Shown here one piece after another: positions 5,679 through 5,704 of a stretch of DNA of 5,704 nt. How positions within the stretch are numbered: position 1 is the stretch's first letter; every line of letters starts with the position of its first letter. This stretch comes from Candidatus Methanocorpusculum equi (GTDB lineage: Archaea; Halobacteriota; Methanomicrobia; Methanomicrobiales; Methanocorpusculaceae): the NCBI GenBank assembly GCA_018065685.1, contig JAGHSU010000163.1, positions 1 through 5,704 on the forward strand. Direction: 5' to 3'. Below the pieces are notes generated by a model. That model was given only the letters and a program-made list of their open reading frames with translations. It ran no database searches and had not been told where the DNA came from. The position numbers were made by a program, and so were the translations under genes.

Positions 5679-5704
5679 AATATTTTACTTATATTATACT
5701 TACC

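Noticed and set aside
1..5704. tRNA, rRNA or CRISPR arrays
   Set aside because: No cloverleaf with a GTTC-type T-arm, no rRNA-like conserved stretch and no regularly spaced repeats were seen. All larger gaps are accounted for as promoter or terminator regions.

Overview
The window looks like chromosomal DNA from a methanogenic euryarchaeon, probably of the Methanomicrobiales. That placement is inferred from protein style: an archaeal-type NadM, an archaeal Kef-type antiporter with a fused TrkA module, TATA-like boxes placed for leaderless starts, and roughly balanced base composition. No marker gene here fixes the genus.

Layout. (1) Bases 1-226 are the right end of an insertion sequence, carrying the last 67 codons of its DDE transposase on the + strand. 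(2) Bases 227-981 on the - strand are a wrecked FecCD-type (iron-siderophore/cobalamin) ABC permease gene. Its 3' third has been replaced by the insertion sequence, and its remaining part is frameshifted by a perfect 8-bp tandem duplication (453-468). Removing one copy restores an uninterrupted FecCD reading frame. (3) Bases 982-1181 are a divergent, AT-rich promoter region. (4) Bases 1182-3448 form a tight + strand operon: a TPR-repeat protein of unknown role, larB (nickel-pincer cofactor synthesis, acting on nicotinic acid adenine dinucleotide) and nadM (archaeal NMN adenylyltransferase). The gaps are 13 and 1 nt, with strong Shine-Dalgarno sequences at the two internal starts. (5) Bases 3449-3630 hold a GC-rich, possibly structured 3' region, a T-rich terminator and the next promoter. 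(6) Bases 3631-5658 encode a 675-residue CPA2/Kef-type cation:proton antiporter with NAD-binding TrkA-N and TrkA-C domains, followed by a T-tract terminator.

How the genes fit together. larB and nadM share pyridine-dinucleotide chemistry: NadM makes NAD and, in some homologues, the deamido form, and LarB consumes the deamido dinucleotide. The antiporter's RCK domain probably reads a nicotinamide nucleotide but has its own promoter. The permease is dead as written. No wholly new system is evident. The most notable points are the traceable two-step decay of the permease, the larB-nadM pairing behind a TPR gene, and a three-cysteine cluster in the antiporter's regulatory tail.
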